Shown piece by piece: positions 17,685 through 26,093 of a DNA stretch of 57,048 nt. The stretch's first letter is position 1, and every line of letters starts with the position of its first letter. Location: positions 1 to 57,048 of IMG/VR virus record IMGVR_UViG_3300046820_001085, one strand, 5' to 3'. The notes under the pieces are model-generated. The model was not told the DNA's origin. It ran no database searches and was given only the letters and a program-made list of their open reading frames with translations. This stretch comes from a virus. Both the position numbers and the translations under genes were made by a program.

Positions 17685-19024
17685 TTAACAATGCGCCATT
17701 GGCCTTGCTCAAACGTACCTTCAACAGCTAATACCCAATCATTACCAGTGAAGAATAATTTCTTCATTGTATTAGCATTTGTTGTGTAAGCACTACTTGT
17801 TTGTTCAGAAGCATCAAAACTTACTATCCAATCAGTTCCGTTGTACTCAATGATGTCGTTTGCGCTGGCAATTAAATCTCCCCAGTTACCATTTTGTACA
17901 ACATCGTTGGCCAACAGATAGCGTTGACCACGAGCAACAGGTGGTAAGTTTCCTGCGCCTGGGAAACTGCTGACTGGATTAATAACGCCATTGATCATAA
18001 CAACAGTATCATTGGGCAACGTAGTAGTATCAAGCGAATAGCCCAAGATGTTTTCATTGCCATCTATTTCGGCCACTCGCAATATTACTTCCACTGGATC
18101 TACAGGATCTCCTAGCTTTAGTCTAATTTCGGTAATTCCATTGTGTATACTGCCATAGTGACTAAAGTGTTCTTTCCAGCTTAGTGTGCCACCAGTGCCT
18201 AAATTGTTAATACCATTTTTTTGGTTAAGCAGTTGAATGTAATCTTCTGTTACCTTAATGTGTCTATCCTCAAATGTAATCCATTGTCTAGTTTGCATAG
18301 ATGATTCATTTAAAATAATATCATCAATAAAGCCGTAGTTGGCACTAACGTTGTTAAGAATGCTATGAATAAGAACCTGGCGCTTGACTTTGGCAGGTGG
18401 GCTTAGATAGATTGGCAGTTGGAAGATTAAACTTGCAACGTCAATGATATCATCGGTGCCTTGTGGAATACTGCGAGCAGTCCATGTAATGTTAATAAGC
18501 TCTACAACAGCCAAGCTGGTCCAGTCGTAGGGATTTTGACTGCTTTGCAAGTTAACACTTGGATTGAATAACAGCAACAACTGTTCAAGTAGCTGTAGCT
18601 TTTGTTCTGTATTACTGGTCCATATATCAACGTTAATAGTCAAGTCATATGGAATAGGAGCATGACGTTCTAGTGTATAAGTTTCACCAATTTGGTCAAT
18701 GTATGTTCCTGCGTTAGGATCATATGTCTTTTCATAAACCTGTACGCTATCTTGGAAAGTTGGATTTAATCTACGTTCAGCGTTGGGCACAAGTTCAGCA
18801 ATGTAGCAACTGATAGCAGGAACACTTAAAATTGTGTTTTCACTGTTATTGCGTAAGATGTGTTGGCTCATGCGGTTAGTATCACCGTAACGAACAGGCA
18901 CTTGATGATAGATGTCAGCACCATTTGCGTCCTTGCCCATCTTAACACTGAAGCCACCAAACAGGCGCATGAACTGTAACAGCCAGCGTCTTATCTGTTG
19001 ATCATAAAAATATTGTTGTGCCAT
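17681..19024 (-). CDS. 15: Proximal tail sheath stabiliser (gp15-like) with extended C-terminus
   Basis: This 447-residue protein starts YFYDQQIRRWLLQFMRLFGGF-VKMG followed by VPVRYGD, matching the start of T4 gp15 (FYNSSFRRY...LFSNIQIKR...VPITYA); a PAISCYIAELVPNAERRLNP segment follows, as in gp15. T4 gp15 (272 aa) forms the hexameric ring that closes the tail top and joins head to tail. Here about 170 extra C-terminal residues include a module like that of phage tail DUF2793 proteins (ARGQRYLLAND...GNWGDLIASANDIIEYNGTDW). The start overlaps the gp14 stop by one base. Divergent from T4, so the assignment rests on the N-terminal pattern plus order 14-15. Confidence 0.7.
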   Translation of the reverse strand: MAQQYFYDQQIRRWLLQFMRLFGGFSVKMGKDANGADIYHQVPVRYGDTNRMSQHILRNNSENTILSVPAISCYIAELVPNAERRLNPTFQDSVQVYEKTYDPNAGTYIDQIGETYTLERHAPIPYDLTINVDIWTSNTEQKLQLLEQLLLLFNPSVNLQSSQNPYDWTSLAVVELINITWTARSIPQGTDDIIDVASLIFQLPIYLSPPAKVKRQVLIHSILNNVSANYGFIDDIILNESSMQTRQWITFEDRHIKVTEDYIQLLNQKNGINNLGTGGTLSWKEHFSHYGSIHNGITEIRLKLGDPVDPVEVILRVAEIDGNENILGYSLDTTTLPNDTVVMINGVINPVSSFPGAGNLPPVARGQRYLLANDVVQNGNWGDLIASANDIIEYNGTDWIVSFDASEQTSSAYTTNANTMKKLFFTGNDWVLAVEGTFEQGQWRIVN

Positions 19025-20127
19025 TAATTGTCTGCCTTAGGTTTAGTGAACACTCTACTTAGTGGCTGACGTTGATCAATGGTTTCTTTGCTACCACTCA
19101 TACCATTGACACTGGTTGTAGCAGTATTGTTAATAAACTTACCAGCATTGTATGTGGCTGTTGACCAACCAACTTGATTTAAGTTGTCCATAACTCTATG
19201 CCAGCGATTTCCTCGATAAACAAATAGTCTATTAGGATTAAAGTCAACACGCATAAACAAGTCGCCTTGACCTGGGCTACCCGGGAAAGTCAATCCAGTT
19301 GATACACCTGTACTATCTCCATGACTGGCAACATACTCGCTGGTCTTGACAGCAGTATTTGGTATTCCGTCAGGGTTACCATCAAAGCCTTTGATAGTGG
19401 GTGCAAACGTTGTCATGTCGGTTGTTGTATAACCAGCACTAGGTGTTAATACTTCAGCACTAGCTAGTATGGCATTGGAAATTGCTATTTCCTTTTGATA
19501 TGTGCTTAATGCGTTTTTCAAACTATCCTCATCTTCTGGATTGCCTAATAGGCTACGATACTCTTGTGCATCATTGATTGGGCTAGCTTTAATTCTCCAC
19601 AGGTGCGGCCACCAAGTTGGGCCAAAACCTTCTGCGGCACGTGCCGCATCCTGAATGGAATAAAACTTGTTAATGCTCTTTGCTGTAGCATCCAACAACA
19701 GATCATCATTCAAGTGTGGAATTTCAATTACATCGCCGGGCATGAGTTTACGACCAATACGTTCTACCATTTCGTTTGTATGGAATGTAATAAACAGCGT
19801 ATCAGCATTTAGGAACAGGCCAAATTGACTCAAGTCAAAGTCTTGGTCTGTTACGTTGTAAGTTCCACGTAGCTCGTAAATTGTGGTATCATACACGCGG
19901 TCTCGGTTTTCCATGAACAGTACGTCTTGAATGTCCATTTCAGATATCTCGCCTTTAGCGGCTAAATTGGGCCTGGCAGGATCAGAACCATCTTCTGTAG
20001 TCGCAGGACCAAGATACTTGTGTATCAGTATAGTTGTACCACCGGCACCTACCGCTTCACGTATGATTCGGTCCTGATAGTAGTAGTCGTTAGTTTTGGC
20101 GTTCTTCCAAAGCGATATTTTTGGCAT
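19024..20127 (-). CDS. 14: Neck protein (gp14-like) with extended C-terminus
   Basis: This 367-residue protein has features of T4 gp14: an early 'YELRGTY' strand, DFDLSQFGLFLNADTLFITFHTNEM, then RKLMPGDVIEIPHLND (compare PKEGDLIYFP in T4) and a KFYSIQDA segment. gp14 (256 aa in T4) is a neck component placed after portal closure. The extra C-terminal part contains FPGSPGQGDLFMRVD...RLFVYRGNRW, a P-G-D-x-x-K/R-x-Y-x-W module also seen in the sheath protein. It is read divergently from gp13, from a minus-strand late element through a 39-nt leader with a hairpin. Confidence 0.7.
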   Translation of the reverse strand: MPKISLWKNAKTNDYYYQDRIIREAVGAGGTTILIHKYLGPATTEDGSDPARPNLAAKGEISEMDIQDVLFMENRDRVYDTTIYELRGTYNVTDQDFDLSQFGLFLNADTLFITFHTNEMVERIGRKLMPGDVIEIPHLNDDLLLDATAKSINKFYSIQDAARAAEGFGPTWWPHLWRIKASPINDAQEYRSLLGNPEDEDSLKNALSTYQKEIAISNAILASAEVLTPSAGYTTTDMTTFAPTIKGFDGNPDGIPNTAVKTSEYVASHGDSTGVSTGLTFPGSPGQGDLFMRVDFNPNRLFVYRGNRWHRVMDNLNQVGWSTATYNAGKFINNTATTSVNGMSGSKETIDQRQPLSRVFTKPKADN

Positions 20128-20136
20128 AATGTCCTC

Positions 20137-20153
20137 AGGACCAAAATGGTCCT
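20137..20153 (-). promoter_or_regulatory. Leader hairpin next to the gp14 ribosome binding site
   Basis: AGGACCA-AAA-TGGTCCT is a perfect 7-bp stem within the minus-strand leader, ending 9 nt before the gp14 start codon. It could hide or present the ribosome binding site. Confidence 0.4.
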
Positions 20154-20165
20154 ATAATTGTAAGC

Positions 20166-20172
20166 TATTTAC
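20166..20172 (-). promoter_or_regulatory. Minus-strand late promoter element GTAAATA
   Basis: The plus strand reads TATTTAC, which is GTAAATA on the minus strand, 38 nt before the gp14 ATG. It is back-to-back with the plus-strand sigma70 promoter that starts at 20186. Confidence 0.55.
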
Positions 20173-20185
20173 CGGTTCTAAGCAC

Positions 20186-20214
20186 TTGACAGGCCCGCAA
20201 AGATAAGTTATAAT
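20186..20214 (+). promoter_or_regulatory. Consensus sigma70 (early) promoter
   Basis: TTGACA at 20186-20191, exactly 17 nt, then TATAAT at 20209-20214: a perfect match to both hexamers with optimal spacing. Predicted transcript start is near 20221, giving a 27-nt leader with TTAGGAG before the ATG at 20248. Confidence 0.9.
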
Positions 20215-20247
20215 AGACAAATCGCTTAACAACTTTTAGGAGTAAAA

Positions 20248-21456
20248 ATGGCTACAGCAACCAAAAAAGCACCTGTTAAAACTACACGGGTTACCAAAAA
20301 ACAAGTAACAGCATACAGGACCAAAACTGCCCGTGACAATAGCCCACATTGGGATGGTGCCCAAGACTGGGACGAGGCAAAATTTACTGGCCACTTCCGT
20401 ACAGCGATGTCTTATTATCGTCTTGAGTCTACTACAAAGGACCTGCGCCTAAAAGTTGTAGAGTGGATGGAACTAAACGGCTATGCCAAAGATGAAATTA
20501 ATACGTTCCGCAAACTCAAAGACAGTCGGTTGAATAGTACAATGTGTGCTATTGCCGCTTGCTTGCTTCGCGGTATGCCAGAAGTACATGAAAGCTTTAA
20601 CAGTGGTAAAGACACTGGTGCGTGGTTGCGCGGCGCCATTGCAGATTCTATTGCGTCCGGCACATATGATAACGATGAACCAGAGGAAGCAGTAGAAGCA
20701 AAGCCAGAAGTAAAGAAAGAAACAATTCAGGACCGTTTGGCAGAAAAGTTTGCGGAAGCAATGGGTGAGATTGAAGGTGCTATTGATGAGTTCCTTGCCA
20801 CAGGCAAAGAGTTTTCTGCGTACAAGTATTTGTCCGCACAAAATATTGCGGTGCAATACTCATCTAAGATTCCAGATATCATACAACAAAAAATTAATGA
20901 GATGAACGAGTTGCTGGAAGGTAAAGACGCCCAATTGCTTGAAGGTTACAAGCACATGGGCAAGCGTGAGATTAAGGCTTATGTCAAGTTCCTAGAAAAC
21001 ATTATTAATGATTCTGTAGCATACAAGACAAGTAAGCTTGCAACTCGTGCTAAACCCAAGCGCAAGCCAGTACCACCAGAGCGTCAAGTTAAAGGTCTCA
21101 AGTTCCTTAAAGAATTTGCAGAGCTTGGACTTAAGAGTATCAACCCAACAGAGATTTTGGGTGTAAGCGAGCTGTGGACTTACAATACTAAAACCCGTAA
21201 ACTAGGACGCTTTGTTGTTAGTATGCATGGTGACATGGCTATTAGTACACTTGGCGTTAAAGGTAGTGCTATCACAGGCTACGATGAGCTTAAGAGTACC
21301 TGCAAGACTTTGCGTAAGCCTGCAGAAAAGCTTGCAGAGTTTAAGACACAAGGCAAGCCTGGTTTGCGTAAGTTTATGGACACTATTAAGTCTGTAGAGA
21401 CCAAGCTAAAAGGACGCATTTCGCCAGAAACCATCTTGCTCCGAGCAATCAAGTAA
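20248..21456 (+). CDS. Early-expressed protein of unknown function
   Basis: This 402-residue protein has a basic N-terminus (MATATKKAPVKTTRVTKK), a helical charged middle and a Lys-rich C-terminus (KAKPKRKPVPPE region and KLKGRISPETILLRAIK). It has no catalytic motif I can name. It carries its own perfect sigma70 promoter although it is surrounded by late neck and tail genes, so it should be made early in infection. The basic ends suggest nucleic-acid or host-protein binding. Ribosome binding site AGGAG is well placed. Confidence 0.8.
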   Translation: MATATKKAPVKTTRVTKKQVTAYRTKTARDNSPHWDGAQDWDEAKFTGHFRTAMSYYRLESTTKDLRLKVVEWMELNGYAKDEINTFRKLKDSRLNSTMCAIAACLLRGMPEVHESFNSGKDTGAWLRGAIADSIASGTYDNDEPEEAVEAKPEVKKETIQDRLAEKFAEAMGEIEGAIDEFLATGKEFSAYKYLSAQNIAVQYSSKIPDIIQQKINEMNELLEGKDAQLLEGYKHMGKREIKAYVKFLENIINDSVAYKTSKLATRAKPKRKPVPPERQVKGLKFLKEFAELGLKSINPTEILGVSELWTYNTKTRKLGRFVVSMHGDMAISTLGVKGSAITGYDELKSTCKTLRKPAEKLAEFKTQGKPGLRKFMDTIKSVETKLKGRISPETILLRAIK

Positions 21457-21467
21457 GTTTTGCTACC

Positions 21468-21494
21468 AGTCTCCGGTAAATACTACCGGAGACT
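21468..21494 (+). promoter_or_regulatory. Perfect 11-bp inverted repeat enclosing a late promoter element
   Basis: AGTCTCCGGTA, AATAC, TACCGGAGACT: the GTAAATA late element (21476-21482) straddles the end of the left arm and the loop. It lies between the upstream early gene and gp13 (ATG 21498). In RNA read from upstream it forms a strong hairpin next to the gp13 start; a transcript started at the late element would contain only the right arm. Confidence 0.7.
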
Positions 21495-21497
21495 CTC

Positions 21498-22256
21498 ATG
21501 GCAGAACTAAACACAAATACAACACAACGGGCTAAAGCAATCAAGTACATCGAGTTAAACCTCGGTGGCGGTATGGTTGATATTGAGCTTGACAAAGAAC
21601 ATTATGACATGGCTCTTGATAGAGCCATTGGCTATTACCGTCAACGTAGTAGCAGGGCTGTTGAAGAAAGCTTTATGATTTTGCGCCTAAGCCCAGATCA
21701 AAGCAATTATAGATTACCCGATGAAGTCATTGAAGTTAGGGTAGTATATCGTAACAGCGCAGGCGGTGTAGGTAGCACAGCCACAAATTTTGAACCCTTT
21801 GAAGCTGGTTACTTGAACATGTACATGCTGAATGCCGCACGTGGGCAAGGTCTTGCCACATTTGAATTGTACATGGGACAGCGAGAAATGTTAGGCCGTA
21901 TGTTTGGTGCCAATGTAACATTTACATGGTCTAACTCATCTAAGATTTTAAACTTACATCGTAATGTCAAAACAGATGAAAGTACAGTACTACACACTTA
22001 TAACTATCGTCCAGATGAAAGCTTGTTTACAGATGTGTATGCTGGCCAGTGGCTAAGAGACTATGCTCTTGCAGTGGCTAAAATGAGTCTAGGACAAGCT
22101 CGTAGTAAGTTTGCTAGTTTAGCTGGTCCACAAGGTGGTGTACAACTTAACGGTAACGACTTGATCCAACAAGGCCAAGCTGAAAAAGACAAACTAGAAG
22201 AAGCATTGTTAAAGTACGAAGATGGTGGTACTCCATTAAGCTTTATCTTTGGCTAA
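21498..22256 (+). CDS. 13: Neck protein (gp13-like)
   Basis: This 252-residue protein matches the family pattern of T4-like head-completion/neck protein gp13: AIKYIELNLGGGMVDIELDKEHYDMALDRAIGYY at the N-terminus, RLPDEVIEVRVVYR in the middle, and WLRDYALAVAKMSLGQARSKF near residue 185, followed by a Gln/Gly loop. gp13 binds the portal after DNA packaging and works with gp14 to accept the tail. T4 gp13 is 309 aa. Its partners gp14 and gp15 lie just upstream on the opposite strand, an inversion compared with T4. Confidence 0.85.
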   Translation: MAELNTNTTQRAKAIKYIELNLGGGMVDIELDKEHYDMALDRAIGYYRQRSSRAVEESFMILRLSPDQSNYRLPDEVIEVRVVYRNSAGGVGSTATNFEPFEAGYLNMYMLNAARGQGLATFELYMGQREMLGRMFGANVTFTWSNSSKILNLHRNVKTDESTVLHTYNYRPDESLFTDVYAGQWLRDYALAVAKMSLGQARSKFASLAGPQGGVQLNGNDLIQQGQAEKDKLEEALLKYEDGGTPLSFIFG

Positions 22257-22263
22257 TTTACTA

Positions 22264-22292
22264 TTGATCTAGTTTAGCAATTGTGTTAAACT
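22264..22292 (+). promoter_or_regulatory. Sigma70-like promoter with leaderless spacing
   Basis: TTGATC at 22264-22269, 17 nt, TAAACT at 22287-22292. The predicted start falls at 22298-22299, on the ATG of the dNMP kinase gene. No Shine-Dalgarno is present upstream of that ATG. Confidence 0.55.
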
Positions 22293-22297
22293 AAATC

Positions 22298-22918
22298 ATG
22301 ACTACAATTATTGGCGTATGCGGCTTTATAGGTTCTGGCAAAGACACAGCCGCAGATTATCTTGTTAATTTCCACGAGTTTCGTAGAGATTCATTTGCCG
22401 CTACGCTCAAAGACGCGGTTGCCGCAGTTTTTGGTTGGGACCGAGAATTACTTGAAGGTCGTACCAAAGAAGCCCGAGAATGGCGCGAACAAGTAGATAC
22501 GTGGTGGGCTAAAAAGTTAAACATGACAAACTTAACACCACGTTGGGTGCTACAATATTGGGGTACAGAAGTTTGTCGTAAAGGCTTTCACGATGATATT
22601 TGGATTGCCAGTTTAGAAGCACGTTTGCGTAACAGCAAAGACAATATTGTTATTAGCGATTGTCGTTTCCCAAACGAAATTAAAGCTATTAAAGAAGCAG
22701 GTGGCAAGGTAATTTGGGTACAGCGTGGGGAGTTACCAAGCTGGCACATTATGGCAGGCAAAGCTAACAACGGTGATGCTTTTGCTAGGGAGAAGCTCAA
22801 GCACTTGGGTATCCATGCTAGCGAAACAGCCTGGGTAGGCACAGAGTTTGATGCCATCATTGACAATAATGGTAGCATTGACGACTTGTATAAACAGCTT
22901 GCCAACGTTGTCCAGTAA
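22298..22918 (+). CDS. 1: Deoxynucleoside monophosphate kinase (T4 gp1-like)
   Basis: This 206-residue kinase has an N-terminal P-loop GFIGSGKD (residues 9-16) followed by TAADYLV, then FAATLKDAV and the segment LEGRTKEAREWREQVDTWW and LTPRWVLQYWGTEVCRKGFHDDIW, which are hallmarks of phage dNMP kinases. ISDCRFPNEIKAIKEAGGKVIWVQR supplies the later nucleotide-binding strand. The enzyme phosphorylates dNMPs to dNDPs from degraded host DNA for phage replication. It sits alone between neck and sheath genes with its own early-type promoter. Confidence 0.92.
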   Translation: MTTIIGVCGFIGSGKDTAADYLVNFHEFRRDSFAATLKDAVAAVFGWDRELLEGRTKEAREWREQVDTWWAKKLNMTNLTPRWVLQYWGTEVCRKGFHDDIWIASLEARLRNSKDNIVISDCRFPNEIKAIKEAGGKVIWVQRGELPSWHIMAGKANNGDAFAREKLKHLGIHASETAWVGTEFDAIIDNNGSIDDLYKQLANVVQ

Positions 22919-22939
22919 AATTTAAAAGCAAGTATTCCG

Positions 22940-22975
22940 CTAAATAGGTCCAGAAACGCTTGTATGAGCTAAATA
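22940..22975 (+). promoter_or_regulatory. Two late promoter elements (CTAAATA) upstream of the sheath gene
   Basis: CTAAATA occurs at 22940-22946 and again at 22969-22975, 29 nt apart, before the sheath ATG at 23021. Duplicate elements fit the very high output needed for sheath protein. Confidence 0.65.
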
Positions 22976-23020
22976 TCTCTGAAGAAGGGCAAGAATCCCT
23001 TAAAGAATGGAGATATTATA

Positions 23021-25402
23021 ATGGCTCAGTTAGTTTCCCCAGGCGTAAGCGTATCGATTATCGATGAAAGCGCATACGCATCTGCAGGCAACGGTACCGT
23101 ACCAGTTATTGTTTTAGCAACACGATCAGGCAAAACAGCGCCTGATGGTTCATCTGCTCAATATACTACAGCACCTTTTGCTAAAAAACCCCTAATTGTT
23201 ACTAGCCAACGCGAGTTGGTACAACTATACGGTGAACCAAAGTTCACTATCGTTGACGGTACACCTGTACATGGTCACGAATTAAACGAATACGGCTTGC
23301 TTGCCGCTTATTACTACCTGGGTATTGCCAACCGTGCTATTTTAGTACGTGCTGACTTGAACATGGAAGAACTAGAGCCACAAGCAGAAGCACCAGTTGG
23401 TCCTCCAGCTAATAACCAATACTGGTTAGATACAAATGATAGCCAATTTGGTTTATTTGAATCTGTTGGCGGCAAGTGGGTTTCTAAAACTGTTACAGTT
23501 ACTGATGGCACCCCAGGTGCAGGCATTGGTGCCAATGGCAACTACGCACTTGATGCATCAAGCTCAACAAGAAAATACTACAAAAAAGTAGACGGCTCAT
23601 GGCGAGAAGTTACTTCTGCTAGCCTAGTAAAGACAGTTACAGTTGCTCCTCACTACCAAGTACCTGATGCAAGCGTAGCCGGTAACGTATGGTTAAAAAC
23701 AACAAGCCCAAATGCTGGTTTAAACCTACGTATCAAGAAATATGCTTCTAAAACAGAAAGCTGGACTGTACAAAAAATTGGTCCAAGCAAAGCTGATATG
23801 TTAGTTGGTTATGAAGATAATGCTACTGCTACTGCTGAATTTGGTTCTGCCTTAGTTACAAATAGTTTATACATTCAGTTTGATGAACCAACAGCCGCTC
23901 GCTTTACAGTTAAGCGTTGGGATGGCGCAAGCTGGATTACTTTAGATCCAAGCGCAAGTGATGCCGCACCAACAGGTCCTATTGTTGATGGCCGTTTATG
24001 GTATGATGCTGGTACAAACGTTGACGTTTATGTTAAGGCAACAGTTAACGATACACCAATTTGGACAGCCGTAGAAAGCATTCACGTTAACACAACAGAA
24101 CCAAGTAGCGCAAGCAATGGTGATGTATGGATTGACACAAACGATATGGCCAATTATCCAGTAATCAAGTTCTATGATGGTACTGATTGGGTAACACGCG
24201 ATAACGCAGACCAAACAACAGAAGAAGGTTGCTTATTTGTTGACTTAACAGCAACAGCCGGCGACAACACTGGTATTGAAGGTGGCGCAACAGCCATGGA
24301 CGATCAAGTTCCAAACCCAGCCTACTACCCAGATGGTATGCTATTATGGAACAGCGCAGTAAGCTCTGGTAACGTTAAGAAGTGGAATGCCGCTGAAGAA
24401 TTCTGGCAAACAGAATCTGGTAACGTTGACAGTGGTTTCAAAGCAGGTGCTCCATACATGTTTGAAAAAGCTCAACGCCGTGTAGTTGTAAAACGTCTAC
24501 AAGCCGCTTTAACAGACAACGAAGATTTACGTGCAGAAACATTAGACTTCAACCTAGTGGCAACACCTGGTTATGTTGAATGTATGGACGAAATGATTAC
24601 ATTAAGCTTTGACCGTAAAGAAACAGTATTCGTCATTGGTGACACTCCAATGAAGTTGTCAAACAGAATGAGTGCAGTTCACACATGGGCAATGGGTACA
24701 GAAGCTGGTACTAACGGCGCTGATGGTTTAACAACACGCAGTGGTAATGCCGCAATTTACTACCCAAGCGCATTGTCTACAGACTTAGACGGTAATGATG
24801 TTGCAGTTCCTGCAAGTCATGCAGTTCTACGTGGCTATGCTTACAACGACCAAGTTGCTTATCCATGGTTCGCTCCAGCTGGTTTAACACGTGGTGTTCT
24901 AAGTGGCGTAAGTAACCTAGGTTTAGTAAACGCTGAAAACGAGTTCTTACCATTGGCATTGAACCAAGGTCAACGTGATACATTGTATCAGGACAACATT
25001 AACCCATTGGTTAATTTCCCAGGACAAGGTTTGTTTACATGGGGTCAGAAAACATTGTATCCATTTAGCTCTGCCCTAGACCGCGTTAACGTTGCTCGCT
25101 TATTAGTATATCTACGTAAGCAGTTTGACATTATTGCTCGTCCGTTCATCTTTGAACCAAACGACAAGATTACACGTGACCGCGTAATTAAGGTGTTCAA
25201 TGGATTTATGGCTGACATGGTATCAAAACGTGCTGTCTATGACTTCTTGGTAGTTTGCGATGAGACAAACAACACACCAACAAGAATTGACAGAAATGAA
25301 TTGTACATTGATATTGCAATTGAGCCAGTTAAGGCAATTGAATTCATCTACATTCCAGTTCGAGTTGTAAACACTGGCGCGATCGCCAATAACACTAAAT
25401 AA
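23021..25402 (+). CDS. 18: Tail sheath protein (gp18-like)
   Basis: This 793-residue protein has the sheath N-terminus (LVSPGVSVSIIDES) and a conserved C-terminal half including NEFLPLALNQGQRDTLYQDNINPLVNFPGQG, GQKTLYPFSSALDRVNVARLL and the last domain with YDFLVVCDETNNTP and VKAIEFIYIPVRVV. The sheath contracts to drive the tube through the envelope. It is longer than T4 gp18 (659): residues about 115-480 contain several repeats of 'P-G-x-W-D-T...K-Y...W', probably surface domains. AATGGAGA precedes the ATG. Confidence 0.95.
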   Translation: MAQLVSPGVSVSIIDESAYASAGNGTVPVIVLATRSGKTAPDGSSAQYTTAPFAKKPLIVTSQRELVQLYGEPKFTIVDGTPVHGHELNEYGLLAAYYYLGIANRAILVRADLNMEELEPQAEAPVGPPANNQYWLDTNDSQFGLFESVGGKWVSKTVTVTDGTPGAGIGANGNYALDASSSTRKYYKKVDGSWREVTSASLVKTVTVAPHYQVPDASVAGNVWLKTTSPNAGLNLRIKKYASKTESWTVQKIGPSKADMLVGYEDNATATAEFGSALVTNSLYIQFDEPTAARFTVKRWDGASWITLDPSASDAAPTGPIVDGRLWYDAGTNVDVYVKATVNDTPIWTAVESIHVNTTEPSSASNGDVWIDTNDMANYPVIKFYDGTDWVTRDNADQTTEEGCLFVDLTATAGDNTGIEGGATAMDDQVPNPAYYPDGMLLWNSAVSSGNVKKWNAAEEFWQTESGNVDSGFKAGAPYMFEKAQRRVVVKRLQAALTDNEDLRAETLDFNLVATPGYVECMDEMITLSFDRKETVFVIGDTPMKLSNRMSAVHTWAMGTEAGTNGADGLTTRSGNAAIYYPSALSTDLDGNDVAVPASHAVLRGYAYNDQVAYPWFAPAGLTRGVLSGVSNLGLVNAENEFLPLALNQGQRDTLYQDNINPLVNFPGQGLFTWGQKTLYPFSSALDRVNVARLLVYLRKQFDIIARPFIFEPNDKITRDRVIKVFNGFMADMVSKRAVYDFLVVCDETNNTPTRIDRNELYIDIAIEPVKAIEFIYIPVRVVNTGAIANNTK
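25395..25401 (+). promoter_or_regulatory. Late promoter element CTAAATA inside the sheath stop region
   Basis: CTAAATA spans the last sheath codons and stop (ACT AAA TAA), 20 nt before the tube ATG, allowing separate tube transcription. Confidence 0.5.
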
Positions 25403-25421
25403 CGACAAGGAGAACTGAAAA

Positions 25422-25991
25422 ATGGCAGTCGATTTAAGTAAATTTAACGTACCAGGCGGGGCCGGTGGCCCTCTGGTACAGCCTAAGCTAAGTTATCGCT
25501 TTCGTGTCACACTCACTGGTTTCGGTGATGGCGATACATTGCAATTAACAAGCCAGGTAGTAAGTGTTGGCCGCCCAAGTTTAACACATGATGACGTTGT
25601 AGTAGACGTTTATAACTCACGTATTAACTTGGCAGGTAAGCACTCATGGGATCCAATCACATTAACTGTTAAAGATGATGTAACAAACGAAGTAGTTCGT
25701 GCTATTGGTTCACAGTTGCAAAGACAAGTAGACCACGCTAACCAATATTCTTCAAGATCTGGTGGCGGTTATAAGTTTGAAATGCTTATTGAAAACTTAG
25801 ACGGAAGTGAAGAAACACTTGACACTTGGACATTAGGCGGTTGCTACATCCAAAACGTAAACTACGGTGAAAACAACTACTCAACAAGTGATCCGTTAAA
25901 CATCACTATCGCTATCAAGTACGATAACGCTAACCATGAAGGCCAATTAGAAGGCACACAAGGTGGCGGCGATCTATCAACAGGTGGCTAA
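25422..25991 (+). CDS. 19: Tail tube protein (gp19-like)
   Basis: This 189-residue protein has the gp19 family pattern: 'F-V-TGFGDGDTLQLTSQVVSVGRPSL', DVYNSRINLAGKHSWDPITLTVKDD and a C-terminal WTLGGCYIQNVNYGENNYSTSDPLNITIAIKYDNA region. Tube protein stacks as hexamers inside the sheath. T4 gp19 is 163 aa. Ribosome binding site AAGGAGA. It follows the sheath gene as in T4 (18-19). A terminator lies downstream before a second tube-fold gene. Confidence 0.93.
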   Translation: MAVDLSKFNVPGGAGGPLVQPKLSYRFRVTLTGFGDGDTLQLTSQVVSVGRPSLTHDDVVVDVYNSRINLAGKHSWDPITLTVKDDVTNEVVRAIGSQLQRQVDHANQYSSRSGGGYKFEMLIENLDGSEETLDTWTLGGCYIQNVNYGENNYSTSDPLNITIAIKYDNANHEGQLEGTQGGGDLSTGG

Positions 25992-26059
25992 TAAAAGCTC
26001 ACTTTAATAAAGTGATAAGTAAGAGTAAGCAGAAATGCTTGCCCTTATTAGGAGAAAGA

Positions 26060-26087
26060 AATAAAGGGCGAGAAATCGCCCTTTATT
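26060..26087 (+). terminator. Strong hairpin terminator after the tube gene
   Basis: AATAAAGGGCGA-GAAA-TCGCCCTTTATT is a 12-bp perfect stem with a GAAA tetraloop. Its palindromic A/T flanks could terminate in both directions. It lies 7 nt before the next ATG. Confidence 0.8.
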
Positions 26088-26093
26088 ATTGAT

